Shown here one piece after another: positions 1 through 11,734 of a stretch of DNA of 64,000 bases. The notes beneath the pieces are model-generated. The model saw only the letters and a program-made list of their open reading frames with translations. It did no database searches and had not been told where the DNA came from. The stretch comes from Diphasiastrum complanatum (Eukaryota; Streptophyta; Lycopodiopsida; Lycopodiales; Lycopodiaceae), in NCBI GenBank assembly GCA_029204225.1, contig MU832239.1, forward strand, positions 1 through 64,000. Reading direction: 5' to 3'. Each line of letters starts with the position of its first letter. Position 1 is the first letter of the stretch. The position numbers and the translations under genes were made by a program.

Positions 1-1
1 A

Positions 2-140
2 ACTAGAATCATTGACAAGCTCAATGGTTCTAACTTCTACTCTGTAAGTTAAAACTTGGATGATATTGATATGTATAGTGATCTTTGGAATGTAGTACAT
101 GGTGCTGACTTGAAACCAGAAGATGGCTATGACATGCGGT
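2..140 (+). pseudogene. Ty1/copia gag N-terminal fragment
   Basis: Read in the frame beginning at base 2, the sequence gives KLNGSNFYS, then a stop, then SDLWNVVHG in the same frame. A K-L-x-G-x-N-(F/Y) start followed by a D-L-W-x-V-V stretch is typical of the beginning of copia gag proteins. The piece is cut by the window edge and by stops at about 50 and 138. No later gag, protease or polymerase sequence follows it. It is a dead fragment, and its family is not determined. Confidence 0.55.
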
Positions 141-890
141 AAACTCCCCTATTCTAGTTGTATTTTGTGTTCCATGGGAAAACCATCAATGTTAGTCCAT
201 GATGGACCTGGAGTTAGAATAATTTATCCTCTGAAAAGTATCTATCTTTCAGGGACAAGCTAAATAGCTGCTCAAGAGTTCAGATCACTGATAAATTCTT
301 GGAATATCCACAAACTTTGATATGAGTGCCAACAGAAAATAAGCGACTTATTGAATTTATAGCTGCCCAAAACAAAGGATTTTGGACATTCAACAGAGTT
401 ACCCCCCACACTTGGATCGTATTCCAACATGAGAATACTTTTAAACTCTAGGTTTCTGTCTTTTTAGGACACCCTCGGTCTATGTTGGATGACTGTTTAC
501 TCACATGTGTTGATCATTTGAAATATGGCTTTCTTCACGTTTGTATCAAAAGCTTTCCACTCTGTAATAAATTTATGTCTTCATGGCACATGCAATTGAA
601 TGAATCATGGAATCTGTCAGATTTGACTTACAATTTCTTGCAGTCACTTCAAATCTTGAGTCTACTATATTCAACATTTTGTTTTGAATCATTTGTGCAC
701 TTGAAACGTCATCAACTTGAAAAGTTGAATGTGGGCAAACTCTTAAATTACTATGGTTCTCTGATTTATGTTTGTTGTGAATTGATGTGGGCTGTCATGT
801 TTGCCTCAGAATACATTCCTATGCAGACTATTGCAACATGTAAAATTTGCAGGTAAATGTAAAGATTGTGAAGTTGCTTAGTAGGATGTA
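141..890. other. Unassigned spacer with one meaningless open frame
   Basis: I see no recognisable protein domain, LTR end or RNA gene. A 124-codon plus-strand frame (482-856) is open, but its translation is rich in L, C and F, matches no family I know and has no clear gene context. I regard it as chance. Confidence 0.3.
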
Positions 891-1631
891 GTTAGTGCCT
901 ACAAAAAAGGAGGAAAATGCTCCTTCGATATGAATGGCAAACACAACATGAACTCATATAACAAGAAGTTATACAACTTAAAGAAGTCATAGTGAAAATA
1001 AGTCACAAAAATGCAATGGATAATTGCATAATTGACATCACAACTTGCATCATATAGTCACATCATTTCATGCCTCATATATCCCAATAAACAAAAGCTT
1101 GCAACTTTGTTTTAAGGTGATTGAGTATGACTTTCTAGAAGTATATTGGAAATGCCATGCATTCATTTCAACACATGAACTTGTTGTCAATTCTCTTTCA
1201 AAAAGGAGCATATAGTACCATATACTATAAACAAGCTATACACTCAAATTGACAATATAAAAATGATGTAGAGATTAGGTGACATATGACGTTATTCCTC
1301 CAAACAATTAGCACTTCTTGGAAATTTACTTGCTATAGGGTTAGGGCAAGTCTTTAGCTTCAAAACGAGTGAAACAATTAACTGTCATTCATCGACGTGA
1401 CCGAAGTGGCCAAAGTTTTTCGAAGTTTTCAAAGTCACCGAAGTTTGTCAAAGTCTTCGAAGTTCGTCGAAGTTTGTCGATGATGTCCAATATGTCATCG
1501 GATCCATCTATGAGCGATTTCCCTGTGTACTTTTGCAGACTATGTCAAAACATGCATAGAACTTTAGAGCTAGACAATGTAGTGGATGAAGATTAAAATG
1601 ATTAGTCGATAATCAAGAGAATAATCCAACA
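891..1631 (-). mobile_element. 3' LTR of minus-strand copia A (outer end uncertain)
   Basis: On the minus strand a polypurine tract is followed at 1631 by TGTTGGATTATTCTC, the start of an LTR. The first ~60 bases resemble the LTR that starts at 49553 on the plus strand, including the TCGACTAATC and TTTTAATCTTCATCCA blocks. The two then diverge. The LTR carries the CGAAGT repeats listed separately. The distal end is not defined by a CA or a target duplication, so the left coordinate is a guess. Confidence 0.5.
1402..1473 (+). repeat. CGAAGT repeats with ~19-bp spacing in an LTR
   Basis: CGAAGT occurs at 1402, 1421, 1439, 1458 and 1468, that is at intervals of 19, 18, 19 and 10 bases, with CAAAGT variants between. 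It lies in what should be the U3 (promoter/enhancer) part of the copia A LTR, so repeated factor-binding sites are possible but not shown. Confidence 0.6.
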
Positions 1632-1643
1632 CTCCCCCTTAAT
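1632..1643 (-). other. Polypurine tract of copia A
   Basis: The minus strand reads TTAAGGGGGAG directly before the TGTTGG LTR start. This is the usual plus-strand primer site of a copia element. Confidence 0.75.
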
Positions 1644-2822
1644 CTGAATCCATGAATGCTTATAAGCTTCATACTTGGTTTTGCACAAAATTTTGTGTGT
1701 GCATCCAAGCTTAATGATTTAGTAAAAATATCAGTTGTCATATCTTGCATTCGACAGTACTGCAAGTTAATCTCTTTGTTGAGAACTTTACTTCTAACAT
1801 AATGATACTTAATTTCAATGTGCTTACTCCTAGAATGAAATCTAGGGTCGGTTGATAAAGCAATGTCACTTAATTACCACAAAATAGAATTGTCGGAGAA
1901 TATTTATTCAGATTGATATTTGAAAGTTAGTTTATCAACCATATTGCTTCACTTTGTAGCTTGAGAGGTTGTGATATACTCTGATTCAGTGGAAGATAGA
2001 GCTATCGAAGTTTGCTTGTGACTGTCCCATAAAAATAGGACTATTGTTGAGGAAGAATGTAAATCCAATAAGTGGATTTACGAGTGTCTACATCTCTATG
2101 CCCAACTTGCATCTAAATAACCACTGAGAAATTGAGTTTGTTATTGTCGACCACTCCATAACAACTAAAAAAGTCCATAGTAGCTCAAAGATATCTCATG
2201 AATCTGATAAGAGCCTTCCAATGTGTTATACCAGGATTGGACAAATACTGACTTAAGGAACTGACTGCAAAAGCTATGTTTGGTCTGGTACAGATCATTG
2301 CGTACATAAGAGATCCTATTATCAAATGATAAGGATACTCATGCATCTGCTCCTTCTCTTCGATTGTTTGGGGACATTGGTCCTTTGACATCTTGAGTCC
2401 TGGATCCATTGGTGAGAGAGCTAATTTGCAGTTCATCATATTATATCTGATTAAAATATTGTGAATGTATCTTTGCTAAGAAATATAGATCAGCTTATGT
2501 TTTCTGTCTCTTTGTGTTTAAAGACCTAGATAGTAATGTGCTTCGCCCACATCGATCATGTCGAATTCGGAAGATAGCATTGTCTTAGCTTCCTTTATCA
2601 AATCGATATTGTTGCTAGAAAGCAATGTGTCATCCACATACAAAGTGATAATGATAAAGGAATGTTGCATTGACTTGAAGTAGACATTCGAATCTAAAGA
2701 GCTTGGTGTTGTAGCAGTGATCAATAAGTAAAGTATTGATCCTTTGTAATGGGGATGAAGATGATGAGCTGACACACATGAAGGATGCTCTGATAGGCCA
2801 TAGCGGTATAGAAGTTGTCACC
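1644..2822 (-). pseudogene. Ty1/copia A reverse transcriptase-RNase H fragment
   Basis: Minus-strand frames give the catalytic region of copia reverse transcriptase (TLYVDDTLL, then SSEFDMIDVGEAHYYLGL, about 2775-2520) and the connection to RNase H ([19 protein letters not shown] and [15 protein letters not shown], about 2440-2185). RNase H follows down to the polypurine tract. Stops and frame changes separate these blocks, so no polyprotein can be made. The upstream part (integrase, gag) is missing because the sequence ends abruptly at 2822 against the LTR of another element. It is close to the copia at 47.4-49.5 kb, sharing the [12 protein letters not shown] motif. Confidence 0.85.
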
Positions 2823-3954
2823 TGCAAACAAAGAAAAACAATGATACAGTTTGAAAACTGATGAATGAGAATCCTGGATTACTTTAGAGACTAAAGATGC
2901 AGAGCAGTTCTGATTTGACTAGATGTCAGTGTAGGTGTCGTAGAAAACCTCAAAGAGATTGCAAACGATTAGGCCATACATTTTTTTCATTTATGGTCTC
3001 AATGATACAGAGAAAGATTGAGAGACATTCAAACATTCAACATGAATACACCTAATATGAAAAATAGCACTTATGTATAAAATGGTATTGTAGTAACAAC
3101 GATATCAGATCACAAAACAATGGCGCAATGCACGTGACCCTACTTACAGAGGCTATCTTTCAAAATACTCTTTACTCTCTCTCTTAACTGATCACTAACT
3201 CTGAGGAGTCATCTACTAGAAGACCACTTTTGGTCGTTTGATCTCTGTGAATACATTGATCGATCATCCCATCAAATGCTTTCTTCTAATCATTCAGTTG
3301 CTTATATAGCTGCTTGATGATCTTCTATTATTCTAAGTTTATAGATTAAAAGACCATTAACAGCCCTTGTACTTAATCCATAGATCAGTTATTGGTGCAC
3401 CGTGAATATGTGAAGAAGTACAGTAGAAGGATCTCCTCTGTACGCGTCGGGAGCTTGAAAATGTGGAGCCGCAGCTTGCTGCAGGAGTGTGAAATTGAAA
3501 CCACATGCAACCGTAATCGCGTCATGGCGATTTCCTTTGGTTTGCTGCCATTCATTCACTTCATAAGTGACTGTAAGTAATAACTTACGGTGTATGGCGG
3601 TGCCTTCAGTTTGTTATCACAATGGACCATAGGCTGGACATTGTAGTTGCGTTGACTCATTTGTAGGTCTTTGTATGTGAGTCCTTGCAGACTTGTTGTA
3701 GAAGTGACCATGGGGAAGACTTTGTGGTTTACTTCGTAAGTAACCATAAGCCAGACACTTGCAGTTTTCTGGCAGGTGAGTCTTGACAATCGTTGACATT
3801 GAAGTAGCCTATGGTTCTGCCTATTTGGACTTTACGTGTACTTCTGCAGACTATAAAAAGATAGTGTATTTTCTGTAGAATGCTTGAGTGAGTGATTTAC
3901 TTAAGAGATAAAGGAGGTGAAAAGGATGAGTAGGAGTAAGATTAAACTCCAACA
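2823..3954 (-). mobile_element. 3' LTR of minus-strand copia B
   Basis: The LTR is bounded on the minus strand by TGTTGGAGTTT (from 3954) and TTTGTTTGCA (ending 2823), about 1.13 kb with TG...CA ends. The inner end is fixed by a polypurine tract; the outer end is inferred from the CA and from the start of copia A coding sequence. Blocks around the GTCACGTGC and CCTACACTGA motifs recur in the plus-strand LTR at 37.8-38.8 kb, so both belong to one family. Confidence 0.65.
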
Positions 3955-3966
3955 CTCCCCCTTAAG
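3955..3966 (-). other. Polypurine tract of copia B
   Basis: The minus strand reads CTTAAGGGGGAG just before the TGTTGG start of the LTR. Confidence 0.75.
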
Positions 3967-4515
3967 CTTACTGTCACAAATTTGAAAACACATTGAGACT
4001 TAATATTTCTACCATAGTAGAATGCCCTTTCTCTTGACAATGGTTTTGTCAAAATATCAGCCAACATACTGTCTGTATGACAATTAGTACAACATCTTTT
4101 ATTCTGAACCTTCTCTCTAAGAAAATGAAATTGAACCTCTATGTGTTTGGTTCTAGCATGAGTTCATGGGCTATAGATAGAGCTATACAGCTCTGATTGT
4201 CAAGGACGTAACCTTCTAGTTGATAAATGTAAATATTTTCTTGAATGGGTCTGAATGTGGCAGTGTAATCTATTCCATAAACTTGTTCATAACCTTTAAC
4301 CACTAAATGAGCTTTCCATTTGGATATTAATCCATCTGGTTCAAGCTTTAGTTTGAAGATCCACTTAGTGTCAATAGGTTTTATACCTGTAGGAGGATTA
4401 ACAAAATTCCAAGTCTTGTTCTTCATTAATGAATGGTACTCAACGTCCGTGGCAACTTTACATTTGTCTGTATCTGATATTGACAATGCTTCTGCAACGG
4501 TGGTAGGTTGATCAT
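3967..4515 (-). pseudogene. Ty1/copia B reverse transcriptase/RNase H remnant with internal deletion
   Basis: The minus-strand frame (4486-4139) begins like a copia reverse transcriptase (EYHSLMKNKTWNFV, then DTKWIFKLKLEPDG and GYEQVYGIDYTATFRP). It jumps within a few codons to the very end of RNase H (ALSIAHELMLEPNT), and frame-shifted sequence continues to the polypurine tract. Most of the palm, including YVDD, and most of RNase H are therefore deleted. The upstream part QPTTVAEALS runs into the target duplication of the LARD element and resumes beyond it at 11323. Confidence 0.8.
4511..4515. repeat. Target site duplication of the LARD-like element (left)
   Basis: ATCAT directly before the LTR; the identical ATCAT follows the other LTR at 11323-11327. 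Confidence 0.9.
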
Positions 4516-4992
4516 TGCAAAAACCCTAAAGGATTGCCCCTAAGATGAGAATAGAAGAACACAATAAGAGAGACTATGGAACAAACTGCCCAACCAATCC
4601 TAGATCAAACCTGGATCTAGCCCCCAAGCCATGCCATGTGAAGCAAGAGGAGAAGAGAGAAACTGGTAACCTAAACCCAATATGTCAACGGGAGAATCCC
4701 TACCTCATTATATAGAGAGTAGAGTCATGTGCATGAAACCATGCAACCCCCATGCATGTCAACTATAAATAGATCACATCTCTTCATGCAGTCCTCCTGC
4801 CTATATCCGTCACACAGACATGCAATACTCCATATGTCTCAATTAGAGTGTCCGAGTCCTCTCAAGATAATTAGTCACAAATAGGCCTTGACATGGAATT
4901 AAATCACGGCGTGACCAATAATCTCGAACACTGGAGGGCTGCTCTACCATATTAGGACTATTCTAGGTCCTTAACCGAATATGGCCATAACA
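4516..4992 (-). repeat. 3' LTR of the LARD-like element
   Basis: It begins on the minus strand with TGTTATGGCCAT at 4992 and ends at 4516 (TGCAAA on plus). It contains a minus-strand TATATAA-like box near 4708-4715. It aligns end to end with 10845-11322. Confidence 0.9.
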
Positions 4993-5010
4993 TTCTTCCC
5001 TCTTTAAACT
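4993..5010 (-). other. Polypurine tract of the LARD-like element
   Basis: The minus strand reads TTTAAAGAGGGAAGAA, followed by the TGTTATGG LTR start. The same arrangement (TTTGAGGGAAGAA then TGTTATG) is found on plus at 37260-37279. Confidence 0.8.
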
Positions 5011-8000
5011 GCTTCTATCCTTAGAAGCTCCTCAAGACAAGAAAGAACTATAGGAACAGTTACTTTAACTTTCAATATTAACTGAGGAAATCATTATTCT
5101 TAGTCTGACTTCCATATCAAACAAGTATTCAGAGATAAACCTATTTCCAATCATTAATCTCTGTTCTAGAGTACGACTCAAGTTTGAAAAGTACACTAAG
5201 CAATAAATTTCTTCTAGGTTACACTCAACACAAGTTAGTAACATCACCTTCATGTAAAACACTTACATGAACCACTGAGTGAAATATTCCCTAACTTAGG
5301 AGATTAATGTTAAAGAAGAGTAATAATAATTACAGTCTGAAATTATCCACAAACTCTAGCAGACAATTAGGTAAAAAGCTTCCAAGTACAACTCCTTAGA
5401 ATCCAATTCTAAGATATGATAATTCATTTAACTAGAATCTCTAGGAAAATCAATTAGATATAGAATGATTAAAACTCAACTACGAGTATCTCATATACTC
5501 TTTTGAGTTAAATGCTCATGATAATAGCAATCATTCATCTTGATAGATTTTATGTCCCCTATAATATTTGGTGATCTAATCAAAAAAAAAAAATTGTACT
5601 CAAGACTCTGCAGACCATAAATTGTAACAGAATAGCATCCACTAGATAAATTAAATTCTCCACAGTAAAATACTTATCTTGTGAGAATATTTGTGAGATC
5701 CATAGGTTCTCAATAATACTGGAGTAAAGATATTCAAAACACTAATCTGAATTCTTACTCAATTAATAGACCAAACTTAAGAATCATCACAATTTCTTAT
5801 AATCCTCTAACAATAATTAAATATCTATTTATGATCCGTCAATCATAAATATTTAGATTTATATGATTCGTCAATCATAACTTTTCTGGAATCCAAAACC
5901 ATACTTAATCATTTACAGGATATTGGAGTATATGTCTAACATAACTTAGGAAAACTAAGAATCGTTCCAAAATCTTTTCCAATAGGAAAATATTGGATTT
6001 TAGGAATACTCTCCAAGAAGATTCTTTAACTGAAGTGCGAGATTCAAGTTCCATAAACCATTGGTAATTAAAGACAGAAGGCATACCAAATGATAATGAC
6101 AATCATCTTCAACTACAAAAAACTTTAGATTACAATCTAGAATCTAATCTAGATAACCAAAGTCCTGCTGAATATCAATTCAGATATTATTCTCGGATTC
6201 ATTATGATTTGCTATCCAATTGAGCTCTCTGGGATACAATCACTAATGAGCTGAGTCTATTCCTTAACTGGGGAATACTCTATTCCAAGAATACTATATA
6301 TCCAATGCACATAATTTCAACTAATGAACCCAAATGATTCACTAATCATGCGTCTTACAAGTAATATAATTAATAAACCATCAGTTCTTGGTGAATCCCC
6401 CATCACACTGATCATTTTACCAATTAACTTCATCTTGGAGTAATCAACTACTCAAATTAATTGCCAATGATTCAGAAATCTCAAATGTCTAGGTGCAGAT
6501 CTTAATTATACTAGCATAACACCCCATTTAGATCCTTATACAAATCATTTATCAGTTAACTCATAAATCTTCCATAGAAAGATCCTTAACTCTGCAAGCA
6601 TCTGTCAAAACAATATTTGATTATATGTTCATGTTCACTGACTAGGTTAAGTGCACCAAATATCTCTAGTAACCAGGAATACACAGTAGATTCATACAAG
6701 ATTAATCGTGCACATACGTGAATAATCTCACTATGACCCAGTACATAAACACATTCTTATCTGGCAGATTCCTCCTGAACCCACATATATAACTCACATA
6801 TCTCACTGAGATCTTGTAACTCAACTAAAAAAGATTTTCTATTTCTCATGAGTAAATAACATATTCGAAAAATCTTTGAGATGAATAACATTTAATCTCA
6901 ATAGTTTTCCAATCCAACTTATCTCTAATTACATAATTTCATCCACTCAATCAACCCCTCTCTAATCCTAGTACCCAAACTAAGATTAGGTTGATCCAAT
7001 ACAGAACTCTCAAACTTAAATTCTGATCAAACTTACTTCTATTCCAACCAAAATGGAATTAGTCACCTTTGACCATTCACTGTACTACTTATAGATAATG
7101 ATTCAACTTTCAAACCTGCTCTAGATCCATATTGTCCACACAATCCCTAGAGAATTTCTCTTATTCGAAAAGTTCAAATTAGGTTATCTTACTCTGAATC
7201 TATCCGAAATTACTTTCAGACCATAACTCATTCCTATACCACAGTTGGTTCTCTTTCAAAAACTATGCAACCTATAGATTCCCAAATAGAAATTTATTCC
7301 ACCATTTCACCTCTTCTTTTAAAAAATTATAAATTTTAATATAAGTTAATTGGAAAGATGATATATGAAAATATCTAAATCCAAGAAAAGTGAATAATAA
7401 GTGCTTCCACTAAAGGATTGACTCTATTACAAACATGACTTTTTCCTCAAATATTTTCAACCTGAGAGACAGTTTAATCGTTCCATTGAAACCTATTTAT
7501 GCAACAGAGATATTCTAGATTTAAGAAATTGTAACACTTTAATCTTAGCTGAATTCAAAGTCCATTCCCACAAGTAGTAATTTATATGACATAACAGTCT
7601 TTCAAAATAATAACTTCATGCTGGAAAGAATTCATATAAACTAGTCTGATGTCTTATATTCGAGAAATTACTAAGAAGTAAAGGATTAATTAAAAAAGCG
7701 AGAAATAGATTTGAGGGCCTCTGATTTTGTAAATGATGAGATACCACAATGGGATCTAGATTAAACCTCAACATTTTCCAAAATAGCCCACATTTGATTG
7801 AATGGTTTTCTTTTTCCCATATCGCGACTAGGCACTAAAAACACACCATTGATCATCAGACCTTTACATTCCTAGAATTTCCTTTCCAAAATTACTGGTG
7901 TCCCATACCATCAGCTTTTCCTTCCAAAAAACCCTTAACCGCCTTATCTAATATTCTAGAGATTCATTGATCATCTAGCTGTCCTATAATCCATATAGAA

Positions 8001-10831
8001 TATTGTCTCTTGCTCCCAACACTGGAGAATTCATTTATTTGGATGACTTGCATGTCTATCAAATGGATTCCACAATCCACACCTGATCTTATGATCTAAA
8101 TGGAAGAATTTAAATGGTTCAATATTACATTCTGATCTTTTCTGGTTAATGATAAGCTTCAAATCCCTCTGGATCCCAGAGCATTAACTCTAGGGACAAG
8201 CTTCTATCTATTAACAGATCCAATGTAATCCATGTATCAGATTCTACTTCTAACATCACAATTGACATCCAAAACTGAGGATAGCTCAATGGTTACAAAG
8301 ATATCAATTATGAATTCAACTAAATGAATTCTATTCAGGAAATTAATATCTGGTGTTAAGCAATTATTTACAGGGATTAACAAAATCCTAACTACAAAAT
8401 ACATTTCCCGATCACACTTACTACCACTGATGTCCATTCTTCTTCCCTCCTTAGAATTTTTAGTTCCCTGAAAATCATCTAAGGTACTAAGAAGACGTAA
8501 CAACATTAGTAAATGTTTAAAATTAACTATTGTAGGAAAAAGTCTGAAATAATTTCATTTCTATCCTATACCTGGGCTGAATTACTGATATACCAAAAAT
8601 CATCTACTACTATGAAAAACACTACTAGTCTGATCTTTTGAATATAATTCACCATAGGATTTAACTAGAAATAGAATTAGTTTTTTATTTCCTATTATAA
8701 TGATTTTCCCAATAAAATTTGACTGTTTTTCCTTTTCATTGACTGGTCTGGCATTACTCCAATGTTGACCTAAACTATCCAAACTTTGAATATGAAATTA
8801 CATGAATGGAGATCCTAGCAATAGGATTTTAGTAATTCTTAATCTGTATCCAATCAAATCTAACTGTTCAAATAAAGAGTACCATTACCACTCATTTTGT
8901 CTGGTTATTTCATATTGTTTGATGGTTTTAAATTTAAATTTGACAAGTATCTTACACAAATGTTCACTTGACCCATTTTCAATGATCAATATCGATTAGA
9001 AATATATTGGACAAGTAACAGATTTCAACTTCAACCAAGTTCGAAATTCAATGGAAAAGGAAAAATTCAATTTTAACTTTCAACTTGGGAAGAACTTAGC
9101 TTCCAAAGTTTAGTCACCACCAAGCATAGTACCAGAAAAATTAAATTTTCTTTAACCAAGTACCGTTTCGGAAAGGTAACCCATGAGGAACGAATATCTT
9201 GCTGTCAATTCTAAATCTATGAACCGAATTCATAGATGGCATGTTAGGATAGCAAAATTTTATTGTTACCTCCAATGGTTATGGCCTAGAGAATCAATAA
9301 TTATTCTCAAAGAGTAGCCAATGATGTAATGCCTATTACGAATCACAAGCTCCCCTCACATGTAAACAATCCAAGGCTAATTTTAAACCCACAACGGCTT
9401 ACTTGGATAACATAAAAGAAAAACCCATGGAGAGTCTCTCAACTAAGCAAAAGCCCATAAAACTTTTGAGGCAATCAACCCTCTTCCAATTGCAAACCCT
9501 AAAAATCAAAAGAATAAGAGGTGAAAAACCCCTAACTGCCGCCACTCATTCTGGAGAGAAGGCCTCTCAGCAGCGGCCCTCATCGAGAGAACCCAAATGT
9601 ACGCTCCTTGCATATTCACATGCCTTCCCCTACTGATTGATCGGCTGCCTACTGCGCTTCTGGCCCAGACTCCCCTGCTTCTTCATCACAATAAGTTACC
9701 TTGCCTACATGCTCTCATGGAAAACAAACAGAGGATACTTAAATTACTCTGCTGGACATTAGAGTTTCAGAGGCACCCATGTTCCAATATCGAAGAGCGC
9801 AAGTTTAATACCAATGAAGATCCAACCGGAGAGGAGTAGCGAACAGTAGTTTCAAGCAACCATACACAACACAACCGTTTTCTATCTGCCACAAAATTCT
9901 AGTAGATCAACTACCGAGAAGGCGGCTGTTGGGTATCAATTTGGTTTCTGAAGGCTTTAACCAATTAAGAGATCAAAAATGAATTTGGAACATGGTTACA
10001 TGCATTCTGCCACAGGGGTTACTTCAGTCACGATCCTACTCCAAGCTTTTCCCATTTTGCAGAAACATCGGTTCCACAACAAAGACAGCGAACCTCAAAC
10101 GGAGGAAGGTTTTCCAGGGATTTTTCTGCTTGCAAGTCTCTTAATCCCAAACACTGATTATTCTTATGTTCACGTACAGATTATACTACAACTTCAACTG
10201 GTAGGCTTGCATGAACATAAAAAATTGTGCTTGGTTGACCTTACATAATCCAGGAATTGGATTAAACTCCCCTTATTACAGCTTATCATCAGCAATCACA
10301 TAAAGGATAGAACACAACAATTTCCACACTATGTTAATACTTAGCAGTTTTCTAGAGGATTGATTTATTGAAACTAATTCCACATCCTCTGCTTGCACAC
10401 ATCAGAATAACAACATGATGTCGACTTTCAAAATCATCAACCATGAATCTGATCTGTTATTAACAATAAAGACATGGCATGTATCATAATCCTCACGTGT
10501 ATGTGACTCTTCTTAAAGCTGCTACTATGATTGCTAAAAATTAGGCAATCATGTAAAGAAAAACATTCTACATCCCCTGAAAGCTTTCTCAAGAAACCTG
10601 GATATCACCAATGAATTTACACAAATTCTCAGCACTTTATCAAAGTCAAGAAAGTAGAATAGCACTCTACCTATTTCGAAAAGTATGATTCCTTATCCAA
10701 AATTTATGAATCCAACTCCATAATTCCCTTGAGAAAATAACACTCCATCCGGGATGTAAATCCAAGCGCCTCAAACTTCCAAATTGATGTAGGCTTGTCT
10801 CCATCCTAATCCAAGACCGCATCTTAGCCGT
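5011..10831 (-). other. Non-coding interior of the LARD-like element
   Basis: AT-rich sequence with only short open frames (for example 9403-9839 and 9979-10248), none with a recognisable domain. The end next to the 3' LTR (about 5040-5280) matches 37.0-37.25 kb. A block at 7612-7790 plus 8210-8380 recurs at 46704-47060. No host gene fragment was recognised in it. Confidence 0.6.
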
Positions 10832-10844
10832 GTTCTGATACCAA
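10831..10844 (-). other. Primer-binding site of the LARD-like element
   Basis: The minus strand reads TTGGTATCAGAACA right after the LTR end (ACA). This is complementary to the 3' end of plant initiator-Met tRNA, as in most plant LTR elements. Confidence 0.85.
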
Positions 10845-11322
10845 TGTAAAGACCCTAAAGAATTGTCCCTAAGATGAGGATAGGAGAATACAATAAGAGA
10901 GACTATGGAGCCAAACCACCCAACCAATCCTAGATCAAACCAGGATCTAGCCCCCAAGCCATGCCATGTGAAGCAAGAAGAGAAGAGAGAAACTGGTAAT
11001 CTAAACCCAATATGTCGACGGGAGAATCTCTACCTCATTATATAGAGAGTAGAGTCCTGTGCATGAAACCATGCAACTCCCATGCAGGTCAACTATAAAT
11101 AGATCACATCTCTTCATGCAGTCCTCCTGCCTATATCTGTCACATAGACATGTAATACTCCATATGTCTCAATTAGAGTTTTTGGGTCCTCTCAAGATAA
11201 TTAGTCACAAACAGGCCTTGACATGGAATTAAATCACGGCGTGACCAATAATCTTGAACACTGGAGGGCCGATCTACCATATTAGGACTATTCCAGGTCC
11301 TTAACCAAACATGGCCATAACA
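10845..11322 (-). repeat. 5' LTR of the LARD-like element
   Basis: It runs on the minus strand from TGTTATGGCCATG (11322) to GGTCTTTACA (10845), 478 bp, roughly 93 percent identical by eye to 4516-4992. Confidence 0.9.
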
Positions 11323-11327
11323 ATCAT
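11323..11327. repeat. Target site duplication of the LARD-like element (right)
   Basis: ATCAT, identical to 4511-4515. Confidence 0.9.
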
Positions 11328-11405
11328 GACTAATAAACACCTGAGGGACGAAGCGATCAGGTACCTATCATTGTCGTACAGACCTTCGAACTGAAATCAT
11401 AAAAT
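11323..11405 (-). pseudogene. Upstream continuation of copia B linker
   Basis: Directly beyond the target duplication the minus strand reads PQVFISHD, in frame with the QPTTVAEALS start of the copia B reverse transcriptase fragment on the far side of the LARD. This is the usual acidic/serine linker between integrase and reverse transcriptase. Coding character is lost within about 80 bases. Confidence 0.5.
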
Positions 11406-11580
11406 TTGTCTTCAAGGAAGATGTGAAGATTATTAAAATATTATCTTCCTATCTCGAGTTTGGAGTCATGTCCATGATAATTTCCACTAGATTTCATGTT
11501 GTACATATAAGGAGTGTGAATTGAGCACATATCCTTCTAGTGTAGTTCGGATTTGAGTTAGATAGGTTCAATTATGATGA

Positions 11581-11734
11581 CATGCAGATGTTTTGATAGC
11601 ATGCAAAGTCTTACTGTATGCATGCAAGCCACATGCAATCAGTGCATGCAACATGCAAAGTAGTTTCTGTGATCTACACATGTCTAGGGAATTTTATGAG
11701 TTGACATGCAGTACATGCACCATACATGCATGCA
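11581..11734 (+). promoter_or_regulatory. Cluster of ten CATGCA (RY) boxes
   Basis: CATGCA occurs at 11581, 11600, 11621, 11632, 11645, 11652, 11705, 11714, 11725 and 11729. CATGCA is the RY/Sph core bound by plant B3-domain regulators of the ABI3/FUS3/LEC2 type (established knowledge). Here it lies at the U3 end of a copia LTR. Whether it is functional is unknown. Confidence 0.55.

Larger units (their letters stand above)
4516..11322 (-). mobile_element. Complete LARD-like non-coding LTR retrotransposon
   Basis: This 6.8-kb element has two LTRs of 477 and 478 bp, a perfect 5-bp target duplication (ATCAT), a primer-binding site and a polypurine tract, all oriented to the minus strand. The 5.8-kb interior has no gag, protease, reverse transcriptase, RNase H or integrase motif in any frame, so it is non-autonomous. 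This matches large retrotransposon derivatives (LARDs). The last ~270 bp before its 3' LTR, and the LTR itself, resemble 36.99-37.76 kb at the end of the gypsy element in this window, which marks gypsy elements of that family as the likely helpers. By eye the LTRs differ at about 30-35 positions, many of them C/T or G/A, so the insertion is old. Confidence 0.9.

Noticed and set aside
482-856. 124-codon plus-strand frame
   Set aside because: No domain, low-complexity composition and no supporting context; treated as chance.
9403-10248. Three plus-strand frames of 77-89 codons inside the LARD interior
   Set aside because: Opposite to the element's sense, no recognisable motifs, typical of random open frames.
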